Shown here: positions 9,227 through 17,822 of the stretch, one piece after another
How the letters are laid out: the number at the start of each line of letters is the position of its first letter
Position numbering within the stretch: the first letter of the stretch is position 1
Assembly (NCBI GenBank): GCA_036675035.1
Contig: JAKFFO010000119.1
Coordinates: forward strand, 24,931-88,930
Length of the DNA stretch: 64,000 nucleotides
From: MESE01 sp036675035
GTDB lineage: Bacteria; Pseudomonadota; Gammaproteobacteria; Burkholderiales; Burkholderiaceae_D
Direction: 5' to 3'
The notes under the pieces: generated by a model
The model's input: only the letters and a program-made list of their open reading frames with translations
Told to the model about the DNA's origin: nothing
Databases searched by the model: none
Program-made: the position numbers and the translations under genes

Positions 9227-9418
9227 AGTACAACCCCGCGGGTAAAAGTCGAACGAAGAATGCATGCATCGTCGGGGCGGAAAAGAACTATCCGGAAATT
9301 GGACAGTACCATTGCAGCCAGTCTCTGCTGGGCGCTTTTCCTGTGCATAAAACCGTCGAGAATCCATATGGCTTATCAAAAAGTTGCGCTTTTTCAGGAA
9401 TCCGCTTATAGTTTTCGC
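9227..9418 (+). other. Untranslated leader region upstream of leuA
   Basis: Part of the 396-nt space between pssA and leuA. No separate gene is evident. The frame that encodes the leucine-rich leader is open back to an ATG at 9260, with another ATG at 9368, so the true start of the leader is uncertain. No convincing terminator with a T-run is visible between the leader and leuA. Confidence 0.4.
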
Positions 9419-9505
9419 ATGTCACGCGAAATTCAATTCTCTTTTTCCGCTTTGCCAGGCAGCCTGCTTCCAGGTCTGCTGCTACCGTATTTCCTGCTGC
9501 GCTAA
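9419..9505 (+). CDS. Leucine-rich leader peptide of leuA
   Basis: From ATG at 9419 to TAA at 9505 the frame encodes 28 residues ending ALPGSLLPGLLLPYFLLR. Eight of the last 18 codons are Leu (TTG, CTG, CTT, CTG, CTG, CTA, CTG, CTG), far above chance, and the frame stops 117 nt before leuA. This is the expected design for control of leucine synthesis by ribosome stalling at low charged tRNA-Leu. The ribosome site is weak for every possible start (9260, 9368, 9419), so the N terminus is unsure. No clear T-rich terminator follows, so control could be by attenuation, Rho or leader structure. Confidence 0.6.
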   Translation: MSREIQFSFSALPGSLLPGLLLPYFLLR

Positions 9506-9622
9506 CGCGCACATTCCCATACCCCCACAATCTGTGCAGTCTCGTGCTCATGCTGAAATTGGCAAGGGCAGGCGAAAAACCATTCAACGTCGTAATTCCA
9601 GAAATTTCCTAAGGAGCAAAGC

Positions 9623-11173
9623 ATGGCCGCTAATTCATCAAACAAGTTGATCATATTCGACACTACGTTACGGGATGGCGAACAATCCCCGGGCGCGTCG
9701 ATGACCAAGGATGAAAAAATCCGCATCGCAAAACAGCTGGAGCGGCTCAAGGTGGATGTGATCGAAGCCGGTTTTGCTGCGTCATCCCAAGGGGACTTCG
9801 AGTCGATCAAGGCAATCGCCGGCCTGATCAAGGATTCGACGGTTTGTTCGCTGTCACGCGCCAACGATCGCGATATTTCTCGTGCAGCCGAAGCGCTTGC
9901 CCCGGCGGCCAGAAAGCGGATTCATACTTTCATTGCGACGTCGCCTTTGCACATGGAAAAGAAATTGCGCATGACTCCGGATCAGGTGTTTGAGCAAGCA
10001 AAGTTGGCGGTGCGCTTTGCGCGCCAGTTCACCGACGACGTGGAATTCAGCCCGGAAGACGGCAGCAGGTCTGACATGGATTTCCTGTGCCGTGTGATCG
10101 AAGCGGTGATCGCGGAAGGCGCCAGCACGATTAATTTTGCTGACACGGTTGGATATGGAGTCCCTGGACTGTATGGCAACATGATCAAGACGCTGCGGGA
10201 GCGTGTGCCCAACTCCGATAAGGCAGTCTGGTCGGTGCATTGTCACAACGATCTTGGCATGGCAGTCGCGAACTCACTTGCCGGCGTAATGATCGGCGGT
10301 GCGCGCCAGGTCGAATGCACGATCAATGGATTGGGTGAACGTGCCGGGAATACCGCATTGGAAGAAATCGTAATGGCGGTGCGCACCCGCAAAGATCATT
10401 TCAATCTTGAAGTGGCGATTGATTCCACCCAGATTGTACCAACCTCGAAACTGGTGTCGCAGATCACCGGATTTGCGGTGCAGCCTAACAAGGCCGTGGT
10501 CGGTGCCAACGCTTTTGCTCATGCATCTGGAATTCATCAGGACGGTATTTTAAAAGCACGCGATACCTACGAAATCATGCGCGCGGAGGATGTGGGCTGG
10601 GCGGCAAATAAAATCGTTCTGGGTAAATTGTCCGGTAGAAATGCATTCAAGCAGCGCCTGGAAGAGCTCGGCATAGAGCTTGACTCGGAGACCGAGGTCA
10701 ACGCGGCGTTTACGCGGTTCAAGGAGCTCGCAGACCGTAAGTCGGAAATTTTTGATGAAGACATCATGGCGTTGGTTTCGGATGAGCAGCAGTCGCACGA
10801 TAATGAACACTATCGTTTTGTTTCCTTGTCCCAGCACTCGGAAACCGGAGAGAAACCGTCTGCAAGAGTCGTCTTTTCAATTGATGGCAAGGAAACGGCT
10901 TGCGAAGGTGAAGGCAACGGCCCGGTGGACGCCATTGTCAATGCGATCGAATCGAGGACGGCAAGTGGCGCGGAGCTGCTGCTGTTTTCGGTTAACGCGA
11001 TCACTACCGGCACGCAATCGCAAGGCGAAGTAACGATGCGCTTGTCGAAGGCGGGCCGCATCGTCAATGGCGTAGGCGCCGATCTCGACATCGTCGTCGC
11101 GTCTGCGAAGGCATACCTGTCGGCCCTGAACAAGCTGCATTCAAAATCGGAGAAGCTCAATCCACAGCTATAG
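9623..11173 (+). CDS. leuA: 2-isopropylmalate synthase
   Basis: Condenses acetyl-CoA with 2-oxoisovalerate, the committed step of leucine synthesis. The 516 residues match the standard bacterial form. The catalytic TIM barrel shows FDTTLRDGEQSPGASM (about 11-26) and the metal-binding HCHNDLGMAVANS (about 200). GANAFAHASGIHQDGIL (about 295) is also typical. The C-terminal LeuA dimer/leucine-feedback domain covers about 375-505. AAGGAG lies 6-7 nt upstream of the ATG. It is transcribed alone behind a leader that contains a leucine-rich peptide. Confidence 0.96.
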   Translation: MAANSSNKLIIFDTTLRDGEQSPGASMTKDEKIRIAKQLERLKVDVIEAGFAASSQGDFESIKAIAGLIKDSTVCSLSRANDRDISRAAEALAPAARKRIHTFIATSPLHMEKKLRMTPDQVFEQAKLAVRFARQFTDDVEFSPEDGSRSDMDFLCRVIEAVIAEGASTINFADTVGYGVPGLYGNMIKTLRERVPNSDKAVWSVHCHNDLGMAVANSLAGVMIGGARQVECTINGLGERAGNTALEEIVMAVRTRKDHFNLEVAIDSTQIVPTSKLVSQITGFAVQPNKAVVGANAFAHASGIHQDGILKARDTYEIMRAEDVGWAANKIVLGKLSGRNAFKQRLEELGIELDSETEVNAAFTRFKELADRKSEIFDEDIMALVSDEQQSHDNEHYRFVSLSQHSETGEKPSARVVFSIDGKETACEGEGNGPVDAIVNAIESRTASGAELLLFSVNAITTGTQSQGEVTMRLSKAGRIVNGVGADLDIVVASAKAYLSALNKLHSKSEKLNPQL

Positions 11174-11213
11174 GAAGAGCTTTTTGGGTGTCGCACGGGC
11201 TGCCTTGAATGCG

Positions 11214-11729
11214 TTATAAACGCATCAACCCACCCGGCCAGCGCGAGTCTGGATCGTATCGACGGTCCGGGCCGCCTTGCATTCTTTCAACGATTCCGCG
11301 CTTGTCGAAATGGACGTGCATGACCGAATTCCACACATTGGCTTCCTTGTAGGGATAAGACCATACTTCCAATTCTGAAAGTGAAAGATAAGTCGTATCG
11401 CTGGGTGCGCCTATCGCCTTAAGCACATCATCCTTGGTCGCTTGGCCCACTTTGAGGCTGGCAAATTTTTCAAGCGTGAGAACTTGCTCATAAGATACCA
11501 GTCTTCCATCGCGACCGATCCGCGCCATATGGGTTTGCTGGCCCCACGGTCCGGTCATGTATTCGAGCAAGTGTTCTTCGCCATCCTGATACCTGTGGGT
11601 TGGAGCTCCCAATTTTGATATGACCGCAGATTCCGTTTCGCCAGGCATGACCGATTGACCGCCCAGACTTGCGCAGGCGCCCATGAACAAGACGATTGCT
11701 GCCAATGAAATATAGCGAAGGAGTTTCAT
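11214..11729 (-). CDS. SmpA/OmlA-like outer-membrane lipoprotein
   Basis: Predicted lipoprotein of 171 residues, function unknown. The ATG at 11729 gives a normal lipoprotein signal (MKLLRYISLAAIVLFMGAC) with the lipidated Cys at about 19; an in-frame ATG at 11780 would add 17 residues before the signal and is less likely. Two similar repeats follow, each with the SmpA/OmlA pattern of a short helix plus G-x-P: PGETESAVISKLGAPTHRY and VGQATKDDVLKAIGAPSDT. This fold is shared with BamE-type proteins, but the gene is not BamE itself. It faces leuA tail to tail and diverges from rpsO. Confidence 0.75.
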   Translation of the reverse strand: MKLLRYISLAAIVLFMGACASLGGQSVMPGETESAVISKLGAPTHRYQDGEEHLLEYMTGPWGQQTHMARIGRDGRLVSYEQVLTLEKFASLKVGQATKDDVLKAIGAPSDTTYLSLSELEVWSYPYKEANVWNSVMHVHFDKRGIVERMQGGPDRRYDPDSRWPGGLMRL

Positions 11730-11768
11730 AGGATCATCCGAAAGAATATTAAAAATCAAGCTAAGTGT

Positions 11769-11797
11769 TTGAATCGTCATGGGAAGTCCGCTATACT
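11769..11797 (+). promoter_or_regulatory. Sigma-70 promoter upstream of rpsO
   Basis: TTGAAT at 11769-11774 and TATACT at 11792-11797 are spaced exactly 17 bp. This is one of the best sigma-70 matches in the window. Transcription would begin near 11804. Confidence 0.6.
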
Positions 11798-11798
11798 G

Positions 11799-11827
11799 CC
11801 GGTCTGGTCGATTTGACCGGTTTTTTT
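11799..11827 (+). terminator. Terminator-like hairpin in the rpsO leader
   Basis: CCGGTC at 11799-11804 pairs with GACCGG at 11815-11820 and is followed by seven T. It sits directly after the candidate promoter, so its left arm may be only partly transcribed from there. It may instead stop transcripts arriving from further upstream, or act as an attenuator. Confidence 0.5.
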
Positions 11828-11887
11828 AATCGTTTGTTCACGGTGGATGGGGTTACGACTCTGTGCACCGCATGTGAAAGGTAAGTC

Positions 11888-12157
11888 ATGTCAGTAGAGA
11901 AGAGCAGTAAAGCCGCGATTATCGCGGATAACGCACGTGGTCAAAACGATACCGGATCTCCGGAAGTACAAGTTGCATTGCTGACCGCCCGTATCAATGA
12001 ACTGAATGGCCATTTCAAGGCTCACGCTAAGGATCACCACTCCCGCCGCGGCTTGATCATGATGGTCAATCGTCGTAAAAGCCTGCTTTCGTATCTTAAG
12101 GGCAAAGACGCAACTCGTTACCGCGCCCTGATTGAAAAACTCGGTCTGCGTAAATAA
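11888..12157 (+). CDS. rpsO: 30S ribosomal protein S15
   Basis: Primary-binding small-subunit protein that contacts the 16S rRNA central domain. It has 89 residues, the standard size. Family signatures are GSPEVQVALLTARINELNGHFKAHAKDHHSRRGL and LVNRRKSLLSYLK-like MVNRRKSLLSYLKGKD, with LGLRK at the end. AAAGGT lies just before the ATG. A hairpin terminator separates it from pnp, an arrangement conserved since it allows processing of the shared transcript. Confidence 0.97.
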   Translation: MSVEKSSKAAIIADNARGQNDTGSPEVQVALLTARINELNGHFKAHAKDHHSRRGLIMMVNRRKSLLSYLKGKDATRYRALIEKLGLRK

Positions 12158-12193
12158 TCTCGTTGCGATATCCTGTCTGGGTTTTATAGCGGA

Positions 12194-12234
12194 ATGCCTG
12201 CGTCAGCGTGCTGATGCGGGCATTTTGTCTTTTT
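12194..12234 (+). terminator. Hairpin between rpsO and pnp
   Basis: ATGCCTGCGTCAG at 12194-12206 pairs along 13 bp with CTGATGCGGGCAT at 12211-12223, including two G-T pairs, around a 4-nt loop. A T-rich tail TTTGTCTTTTT follows. It probably ends most rpsO transcripts. Its length also makes it a possible RNase III processing site for pnp control, as known in enterics. Confidence 0.75.
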
Positions 12235-12366
12235 GTGGTTTGCAATTTGAACGCATGACTTGTCATTGTCATGCAATAAGGCTGTACATCATTCACTTGG
12301 TGCCGCCTGTGGTGAGGTGAACGACAGCGCCTGAAAATCTGTCGGCAAAAATAGAAAGGAAACACC

Positions 12367-14502
12367 ATGTTTAATAAAGTTACCAAGACCTTCCAGTACG
12401 GCCAGCACCAAGTTACCCTTGAAACCGGTGAAATCGCCCGTCAGGCGTCTGGCGCCGTACTGGTGTCGATCGAAGATACCGTTGTGCTCGCGACCGTCGT
12501 GGCACGCAAGGATGCCAAACCGGGCCAGGATTTTTTCCCGCTGACCGTCGATTATGTTGAAAAGACCTATGCTGCCGGCCGTATTCCGGGCGGCTTTTTC
12601 AAGCGCGAAGGCCGTCCGTCCGAAAAAGAAACGCTGACTTCGCGCCTGATCGATCGACCGATCCGCCCGTTGTTTCCGGAGGGTTACCTGAATGAAGTTC
12701 AGGTCATCATTCACGTACTGTCGGTGAATCCTGAAATCGATCCGGACATTGCTGCGATGATCGGCGCATCCGCCGCTCTGAGCGTTGCAGGCATTCCGTT
12801 CAACGGTCCGGTCGGCGCTGCACGTGTCGGTTATATCGACGGACAGTACGTTCTCAACCCGACCGTGTCGCAATTGGCCACATCGAGCCTGGACCTGGTG
12901 GTTGCCGGCACCGAGATCGCCGTGCTGATGGTCGAATCCGAAGCCAAGCAATTGTCTGAAGAAATCATGCTTGGCGCAGTGGTATTCGGGCACGAGCAAA
13001 TGAAAGCCGTGATCAACGCGATTCACGATCTGGTTCGTGACGGCGGCAAGCCTGAAGTCGAATGGAATCCGGCGCCGAAGAACGACGCGCTGATTGCACG
13101 GGTTACCCATTTTGCAGAAGCGAAATTGCGCGAAGCCTATCAGACCAAAGACAAGCAGGCACGTACCGCCAAGCTCAAGGATGCGGTTGCGGAAGTCAAT
13201 GCCGCGCTTGCTGCGGAAGCGGCTTCGAACGGTGGCGCAACGCCGGATTCTTCAGAGGTGGGCAATATCCTGTTCGACCTGGAAGCCAGAATCGTTCGTT
13301 CACAGATCCTCGACGGTGAGCCGCGTATTGATGGTCGCGATACGCGCACCGTGCGTCCGATCTCGATTCGTACCGGTGTTCTTCCTCGCACGCATGGTTC
13401 CGCACTGTTCACCCGGGGTGAAACCCAGGCGCTGGTAGTGGCTACTTTGGGCACCGCTCGCGACGAGCAGAAAATCGATGCATTGATGGGCGAGTACAGC
13501 GATCGCTTCATGCTTCACTACAACATGCCTCCATTCGCTACCGGCGAGACAGGGCGCGTCGGTACGCCGAAGCGTCGTGAAATCGGTCATGGACGCCTGG
13601 CCAAGCGGGCGCTGGTTGCGGCTTTGCCGGCACCGGAAGATTTCAGCTACTCGGTCCGCCTGGTATCCGAGATTACCGAATCCAATGGCTCGTCGTCGAT
13701 GGCGTCCGTTTGCGGCGGTTGCCTGGCGTTGATGGATGCAGGCGTGCCGATGCAGGCACACGTCGCCGGTATCGCAATGGGCCTGATCAAGGATGGCAGC
13801 AAGTTCGCGGTATTGAGCGACATTCTTGGTGACGAAGATCATTTGGGCGACATGGATTTCAAGGTGGCCGGCACTGCAAACGGCATCACTGCGCTGCAGA
13901 TGGATATCAAGATCCAGGGCATTACCAAGGAAATCATGCAAGTCGCGTTGGCGCAAGCCAAAGAGGGGCGCATGCACATTCTTGGAAAAATGCAGGAAGC
14001 GGTTCCGCATGGCCGGACCGAGCTTTCCAATTTCGCTCCGCGCTTGCTAACGATCAAGATCAATCCGGAAAAAATTCGTGACGTGATCGGAAAGGGTGGC
14101 GCAGTGATTCGTGCCCTCACCGAAGAAACCGGCACTCAGATCGATATCAGTGACGAAGGTGTGGTCACAATCGCGTCGGTGGACGCCGCCGCGGGTCAGG
14201 AAGCAAAACGCCGCATTGAAGAGTTGACCGCATCGGTTGAAGTTGGAAAAGTTTATGATGGCGTGGTGCTCAAGCTGCTCGACTTCGGAGCGATTGTTCA
14301 AGTGATACCGGGCAAGGACGGATTGCTGCATATCAGCCAGATTGCCAACGAGCGCGTCAATGCAGTTGCCGATTATCTGAAGGAAGGGCAGCAAGTACGT
14401 GTCAAGGTCCTGGAAACCGACGATCGTGGCCGTCTCAAGCTTTCAATGAAAGCGGCGGTTGCTGATTCGGGTGCCGAGTCAGTGCAGGAAGTACAGCAAT
14501 AA
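12367..14502 (+). CDS. pnp: Polyribonucleotide nucleotidyltransferase (PNPase)
   Basis: Phosphate-dependent 3'-5' exoribonuclease and part of the RNA degradosome. It has 711 residues, the typical length. Domains in order are RNase PH 1 (about 10-230), a helical linker (235-310), RNase PH 2 (about 325-545), a KH domain (about 555-615, with the IGKGG loop) and an S1 domain (about 623-692, GKVYDGVVLKLLDFGAIV). Catalytic-domain motifs SDRFMLHYNMPPFATGE and GRLAKRALVAALP are present. AAAGGA is well placed before the ATG. A strong terminator follows. Confidence 0.97.
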   Translation: MFNKVTKTFQYGQHQVTLETGEIARQASGAVLVSIEDTVVLATVVARKDAKPGQDFFPLTVDYVEKTYAAGRIPGGFFKREGRPSEKETLTSRLIDRPIRPLFPEGYLNEVQVIIHVLSVNPEIDPDIAAMIGASAALSVAGIPFNGPVGAARVGYIDGQYVLNPTVSQLATSSLDLVVAGTEIAVLMVESEAKQLSEEIMLGAVVFGHEQMKAVINAIHDLVRDGGKPEVEWNPAPKNDALIARVTHFAEAKLREAYQTKDKQARTAKLKDAVAEVNAALAAEAASNGGATPDSSEVGNILFDLEARIVRSQILDGEPRIDGRDTRTVRPISIRTGVLPRTHGSALFTRGETQALVVATLGTARDEQKIDALMGEYSDRFMLHYNMPPFATGETGRVGTPKRREIGHGRLAKRALVAALPAPEDFSYSVRLVSEITESNGSSSMASVCGGCLALMDAGVPMQAHVAGIAMGLIKDGSKFAVLSDILGDEDHLGDMDFKVAGTANGITALQMDIKIQGITKEIMQVALAQAKEGRMHILGKMQEAVPHGRTELSNFAPRLLTIKINPEKIRDVIGKGGAVIRALTEETGTQIDISDEGVVTIASVDAAAGQEAKRRIEELTASVEVGKVYDGVVLKLLDFGAIVQVIPGKDGLLHISQIANERVNAVADYLKEGQQVRVKVLETDDRGRLKLSMKAAVADSGAESVQEVQQ

Positions 14503-14539
14503 AATTGAGCCGGATCGTTTCGCGCTCGCGATAAAGAAG

Positions 14540-14572
14540 AGCCGCCTGAGGTATTTGCCCAGGCGGCTTTTT
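14540..14572 (+). terminator. Rho-independent terminator after pnp
   Basis: AGCCGCCTG at 14540-14548 pairs with CAGGCGGCT at 14560-14568 and runs into five T. It ends the rpsO-pnp unit. Confidence 0.85.
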
Positions 14573-14713
14573 CATGCGGCGGCGGGACGAACCTTCGGTT
14601 GCCGATCATTGAAGGCAGGAGTTCAAGGTGCAACTGGTGAAAGTTCCTGATCCGGCGACGAAACTTTTTCGCCGGCTCCCATACAATGATTCACTTTTCA
14701 AGAGAGGCTCATC

Positions 14714-15694
14714 ATGCGTGCAATTGAAATTACACAGCCCGGCGCTCCAGATGTATTGAAAGTCTGTGAGCGCCCGATGCCGGTACCCAAGGCCGGAGAG
14801 ATATTAATCAAGGTTCATGCTGCTGGAATCAACCGTCCCGACTTGCTGCAGCGGACTGGCAATTATCCGGTACCGCCTGGTGCATCCGATCTGCCCGGAC
14901 TGGAGATAGCGGGCGAAGTCGTTGATGGCGAGTGTACGGGGCGTTCTTTTAAAAAGGGTGATCTGGTTTGCGCATTGGTTCAGGGCGGCGGATATGCCGA
15001 ATACTGCACGGCCCCGGTTGAACAGGTTTTACCGGTTCCGAAAGGATTGAGTGCAATCGAGGCAGCCTCGCTGCCGGAGACATTTTTCACGGTGTGGAGC
15101 AATGTATTTGATCGGGCCAGATTATCCGGCTCCGAGACCTTGCTGGTACAGGGCGGGACGTCAGGTATTGGCGTGACGGCGATCCAGTTGGCCGTGGCGC
15201 TCGGGCATCGGGTATTCGCAACAGCCGGATCGGACGAAAAGTGCCGGGCTTGCGAGGAGCTGGGCGCAGAACGCGGAATCAACTATCGTTCCGAAGATTT
15301 TGTCGAAGTCGTAAAATCGGCAACCGGCGGTAAAGGCGTCGATGTCATCCTCGACATGGTCGGTGGCGATTACTTGCAACGCGAAATTAATTGCCTGGCG
15401 GACGACGGGCGCCTGGTGCTTATCGCGCTGCTGGGCGGGGCCAAGGCGACGGTCGATCTGGCTCAGATACTGCGGCGTCGTTTGACGGTAACCGGATCGA
15501 CATTGCGCCCGCGCCCCGTGGCGTTCAAGGCGGCGATTGCAGCGAATTTGCAGAAGCAGGTATGGCCTTTGCTGGAATCCGGAAAAATCAAACCGGTTAT
15601 TTACAAAGTTTTTCCGATCGAGCAAGCGGCAGCGGCGCATGCATTGATGGAAACAAGTATGCATACCGGCAAGATCATGCTGAGAGTGGACTGA
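14714..15694 (+). CDS. NAD(P)H quinone oxidoreductase, PIG3 family
   Basis: Zinc-independent medium-chain dehydrogenase/reductase of 326 residues that would reduce quinones with NADPH. Visible are the GroES-like domain with INRPDLLQRTGNYPVPPG, which is characteristic of the PIG3/QOR group, SLPETFFTVWSNVFD, and the nucleotide-binding loop GGTSGIGVTAIQLA (about 147-160). No zinc-binding Cys/His cluster is visible. GAGAGG lies upstream of the ATG. It is a single gene between the pnp terminator and tpiA; the 180 nt before tpiA show no gene. Confidence 0.87.
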   Translation: MRAIEITQPGAPDVLKVCERPMPVPKAGEILIKVHAAGINRPDLLQRTGNYPVPPGASDLPGLEIAGEVVDGECTGRSFKKGDLVCALVQGGGYAEYCTAPVEQVLPVPKGLSAIEAASLPETFFTVWSNVFDRARLSGSETLLVQGGTSGIGVTAIQLAVALGHRVFATAGSDEKCRACEELGAERGINYRSEDFVEVVKSATGGKGVDVILDMVGGDYLQREINCLADDGRLVLIALLGGAKATVDLAQILRRRLTVTGSTLRPRPVAFKAAIAANLQKQVWPLLESGKIKPVIYKVFPIEQAAAAHALMETSMHTGKIMLRVD

Positions 15695-15875
15695 GCGCTC
15701 CCATTCCTGGCTGAGAAACTGACCAGTTGCATGCGGAGAGAATGCAGTAGCAGCGGGATGAGGGGCCTCCAAAGTGGAAATGTTTTCGTCAGGCGCCAGT
15801 ACAATGCAACTGGCGGTTTGACCATGCTGGCTGGGGCGCGCTAAAATACCGGGTTGTTGAAAATTCTGGATTCTT

Positions 15876-16622
15876 ATGCGTCGTAAGCTAATCGCCGGTA
15901 ATTGGAAAATGAATGCGAGCGTCGCGGTCAGCGCCGCTCTGCTCACCGGTATCAAATCCGGATTGAAACTGCCTGCATGTGATGTGGTGGTATGCGTGCC
16001 CGCACCTTATTTTGCACAGTGCCGGTCTGAATTGGCCGGTAGTCCCATTGCATGGGGCGGACAGGATATGTCCGAACACGAAGCTGGAGCGTATACCGGT
16101 GAAGTATCGGCTGCGATGCTTCTGGATTTCGAATGCCGGTACGTGATTCTCGGCCATTCCGAGCGCCGCTCCTACCATGCCGAAAATAATGAGCTGGTTG
16201 CAAAAAAAACGTTGCGCGCTCTGAAGTCCGGTTTGACTCCAATCGTATGCGTGGGCGAGACTTTAGGCGAGCGAGAAGCAGGGCATACCGACAAGATCGT
16301 GGGACAGCAAATTGATACTGTGCTTGCGGCCATCGATTCGAATGATGTGGCAAATCTCGTGATCGCCTATGAACCGGTGTGGGCGATCGGCACGGGGAAG
16401 ACTGCGACGCCGCAAATGGCGCAAGATGTGCACGCAATGCTGCGCGCAAAAATCGCGAAGAAAAACGCTGCAGCGGCGTCACAGGTCAGGATACTGTACG
16501 GCGGAAGCATGAAGCCCGAGAACGCAAAAGAACTGCTGTCGATGCCCGATATTGATGGGGGCCTGATTGGCGGTGCTGCATTGAAGGCATCAGATTTTCT
16601 TGCGATCATCCAAGCCGCGTGA
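15876..16622 (+). CDS. tpiA: Triosephosphate isomerase
   Basis: Interconverts glyceraldehyde 3-phosphate and dihydroxyacetone phosphate in glycolysis and gluconeogenesis. The 248 residues are normal. Seen are GNWKMN (substrate-binding Asn/Lys, about 8-13), the catalytic His in ILGHSERR (about 91-98), the catalytic Glu in AYEPVWAIGTGKTA (about 166) with the mobile loop, and the phosphate-binding LYGGSMKPEN and GLIGGAAL. The ATG has no clear Shine-Dalgarno sequence. secG follows after 158 nt that hold a repeat-like double hairpin. Confidence 0.96.
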   Translation: MRRKLIAGNWKMNASVAVSAALLTGIKSGLKLPACDVVVCVPAPYFAQCRSELAGSPIAWGGQDMSEHEAGAYTGEVSAAMLLDFECRYVILGHSERRSYHAENNELVAKKTLRALKSGLTPIVCVGETLGEREAGHTDKIVGQQIDTVLAAIDSNDVANLVIAYEPVWAIGTGKTATPQMAQDVHAMLRAKIAKKNAAAASQVRILYGGSMKPENAKELLSMPDIDGGLIGGAALKASDFLAIIQAA

Positions 16623-16691
16623 GTAGCAATTATCGAAGTATTGAGCATTCCATTGTGGATGACAGCCAGAACGCTCAATCCCGCACCCCCG

Positions 16692-16748
16692 ACCCTTTCC
16701 CCAAGGGAGAGGGTGAGAACAGCCGTAATTCGCCACAGCGAATTACGG
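16692..16748. repeat. REP-like double hairpin between tpiA and secG
   Basis: Two adjacent inverted repeats. The first is ACCCTTTCCC (16692-16701) with GGGAGAGGGT (16705-16714), 10 bp around a 3-nt loop. The second is CCGTAATTCGC (16723-16733) with GCGAATTACGG (16738-16748), a perfect 11 bp around CACA. The segment CACCCCCGACCC just before resembles CACCCCCGGCCC before nuoG, suggesting a dispersed family. No T-run follows either hairpin. Confidence 0.6.
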
Positions 16749-16780
16749 GAGATCAATAACCCAACACTGGAATTTATTAA

Positions 16781-17185
16781 ATGAACACTATGCTCACTCT
16801 CATCATTGTCGTACAGGTGCTGTCGGCCTTGACGATTATCGCTCTGGTGCTGCTGCAGCACGGCAAAGGTGCCGACATGGGAGCTGCTTTCGGTTCCGGT
16901 GCATCCGGCAGTCTTTTCGGTGCAAGCGGATCGTCCAATTTCCTGTCCAAGTCGACAGGGGTTGCGGCTGCGATATTTTTCGCGGCTACACTGGCGCTGG
17001 CATTCTTTGGCAACCGTCCGACATCCGATGCGGGCGTGATGGACAGGTTGCCTGCCACTACAGTTCCGGCGCCTGCTGGCGAAGCAGCTCCTGCAACATC
17101 AGCTGATCCTGCACCGACGACTGCACCGACAACCCCTGCTCCTGCCCCAGCTCCGGCGGGCCAGTCAAATCAGATTCCCAAGTAA
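16781..17185 (+). CDS. secG: SecG subunit of the protein translocase
   Basis: Small inner-membrane subunit of SecYEG. It has 134 residues, with two membrane helices at about 3-22 and 55-73 and the family motif LLQHGKGADMGAAFGSGASGSLFG between them. The C terminus from about residue 90 is a low-complexity Ala/Pro/Thr tail, common in betaproteobacterial SecG. It lies between tpiA and the tRNA-Leu gene, an arrangement conserved widely. Confidence 0.94.
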   Translation: MNTMLTLIIVVQVLSALTIIALVLLQHGKGADMGAAFGSGASGSLFGASGSSNFLSKSTGVAAAIFFAATLALAFFGNRPTSDAGVMDRLPATTVPAPAGEAAPATSADPAPTTAPTTPAPAPAPAGQSNQIPK

Positions 17186-17222
17186 ATCGATAGTCGACTG
17201 CCGTTTGATCGCCAATTGTGCA

Positions 17223-17252
17223 TTGAACAAAGGTACTAAAGCAGGTTAAAAT
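17223..17252 (+). promoter_or_regulatory. Candidate sigma-70 promoter of tRNA-Leu
   Basis: TTGAAC at 17223-17228 and TAAAAT at 17247-17252 lie 18 bp apart, placing transcription start near 17259, 5 nt before the tRNA. Confidence 0.5.
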
Positions 17253-17263
17253 ATTGAGCTAAT

Positions 17264-17348
17264 GCCGACGTGGTGAAATTGGTAGACACGCTATCTTGAG
17301 GGGGTAGTGGCGAAAGCTGTGCGAGTTCGAGTCTCGCCGTCGGCACCA
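17264..17348 (+). tRNA. tRNA-Leu (anticodon GAG)
   Basis: Class II tRNA of 85 nt including an encoded CCA. GCCGACG pairs with CGTCGGC to form the acceptor stem. The anticodon stem CTATC/GGTAG carries the loop TTGAGGG, with GAG at 17298-17300. A variable arm and GTTCGAGTC T-loop are present. GAG reads CUU and CUC leucine codons. Confidence 0.95.
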
Positions 17349-17357
17349 AATAATAAG

Positions 17358-17393
17358 AAAGCCAGCGAAGGAGAACACCTAAGCTGGCTTTTT
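17358..17393 (+). terminator. Rho-independent terminator after tRNA-Leu
   Basis: AAAGCCAGC at 17358-17366 pairs with GCTGGCTTT at 17383-17391 and ends in five T. It separates the tRNA from the complex I operon. Confidence 0.8.
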
Positions 17394-17459
17394 ATCGAGA
17401 AGTTGCTAAATGATGAAGAAAATTATTTGGCTGGTTGTTAAAACATACTGTGCCCAATC

Positions 17460-17819
17460 GTGAACCTCGAAAATTATCTTCCTGTCCTTCTTTTTATTCT
17501 CGTAGGCATAGGCGTCGGAGTTGCGCCGCAAGTGCTGGGCCGTTTGCTGGGGCCGCATAAGCCGAATGCAGAGAAAATTTCTCCTTACGAATGCGGCTTT
17601 GAAGCGTTCGAGGATGCGCGCATGAAGTTCGACGTGCGATATTACCTTGTGGCCATTCTATTCATCCTGTTTGATCTGGAGGTCGCCTTCCTGGTGCCAT
17701 GGGCAGTGGCAATGCGCGATATCGGGGTAATCGGTTTCTGGGCAATGATGATTTTTCTTGCGATTCTCGTTGCTGGTCTCATATTCGAATGGAAGAAGGG
17801 TGCCCTTGATTGGGAGTGA
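17460..17819 (+). CDS. nuoA: NADH-quinone oxidoreductase subunit A
   Basis: Membrane subunit of the proton-pumping complex I. It has 119 residues and three hydrophobic helices (about 7-27, 63-85, 90-110). The conserved loop SPYECGFEAFEDARMKFDVRYYLVA is present, with the reactive Cys in YECG. A GTG start at 17460 is used, since it gives the usual N terminus, though no good ribosome site is seen. It is the first of 14 nuo genes in order A to N, separated by short gaps, so one operon. Confidence 0.96.
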   Translation: MNLENYLPVLLFILVGIGVGVAPQVLGRLLGPHKPNAEKISPYECGFEAFEDARMKFDVRYYLVAILFILFDLEVAFLVPWAVAMRDIGVIGFWAMMIFLAILVAGLIFEWKKGALDWE

Positions 17820-17822
17820 TTT

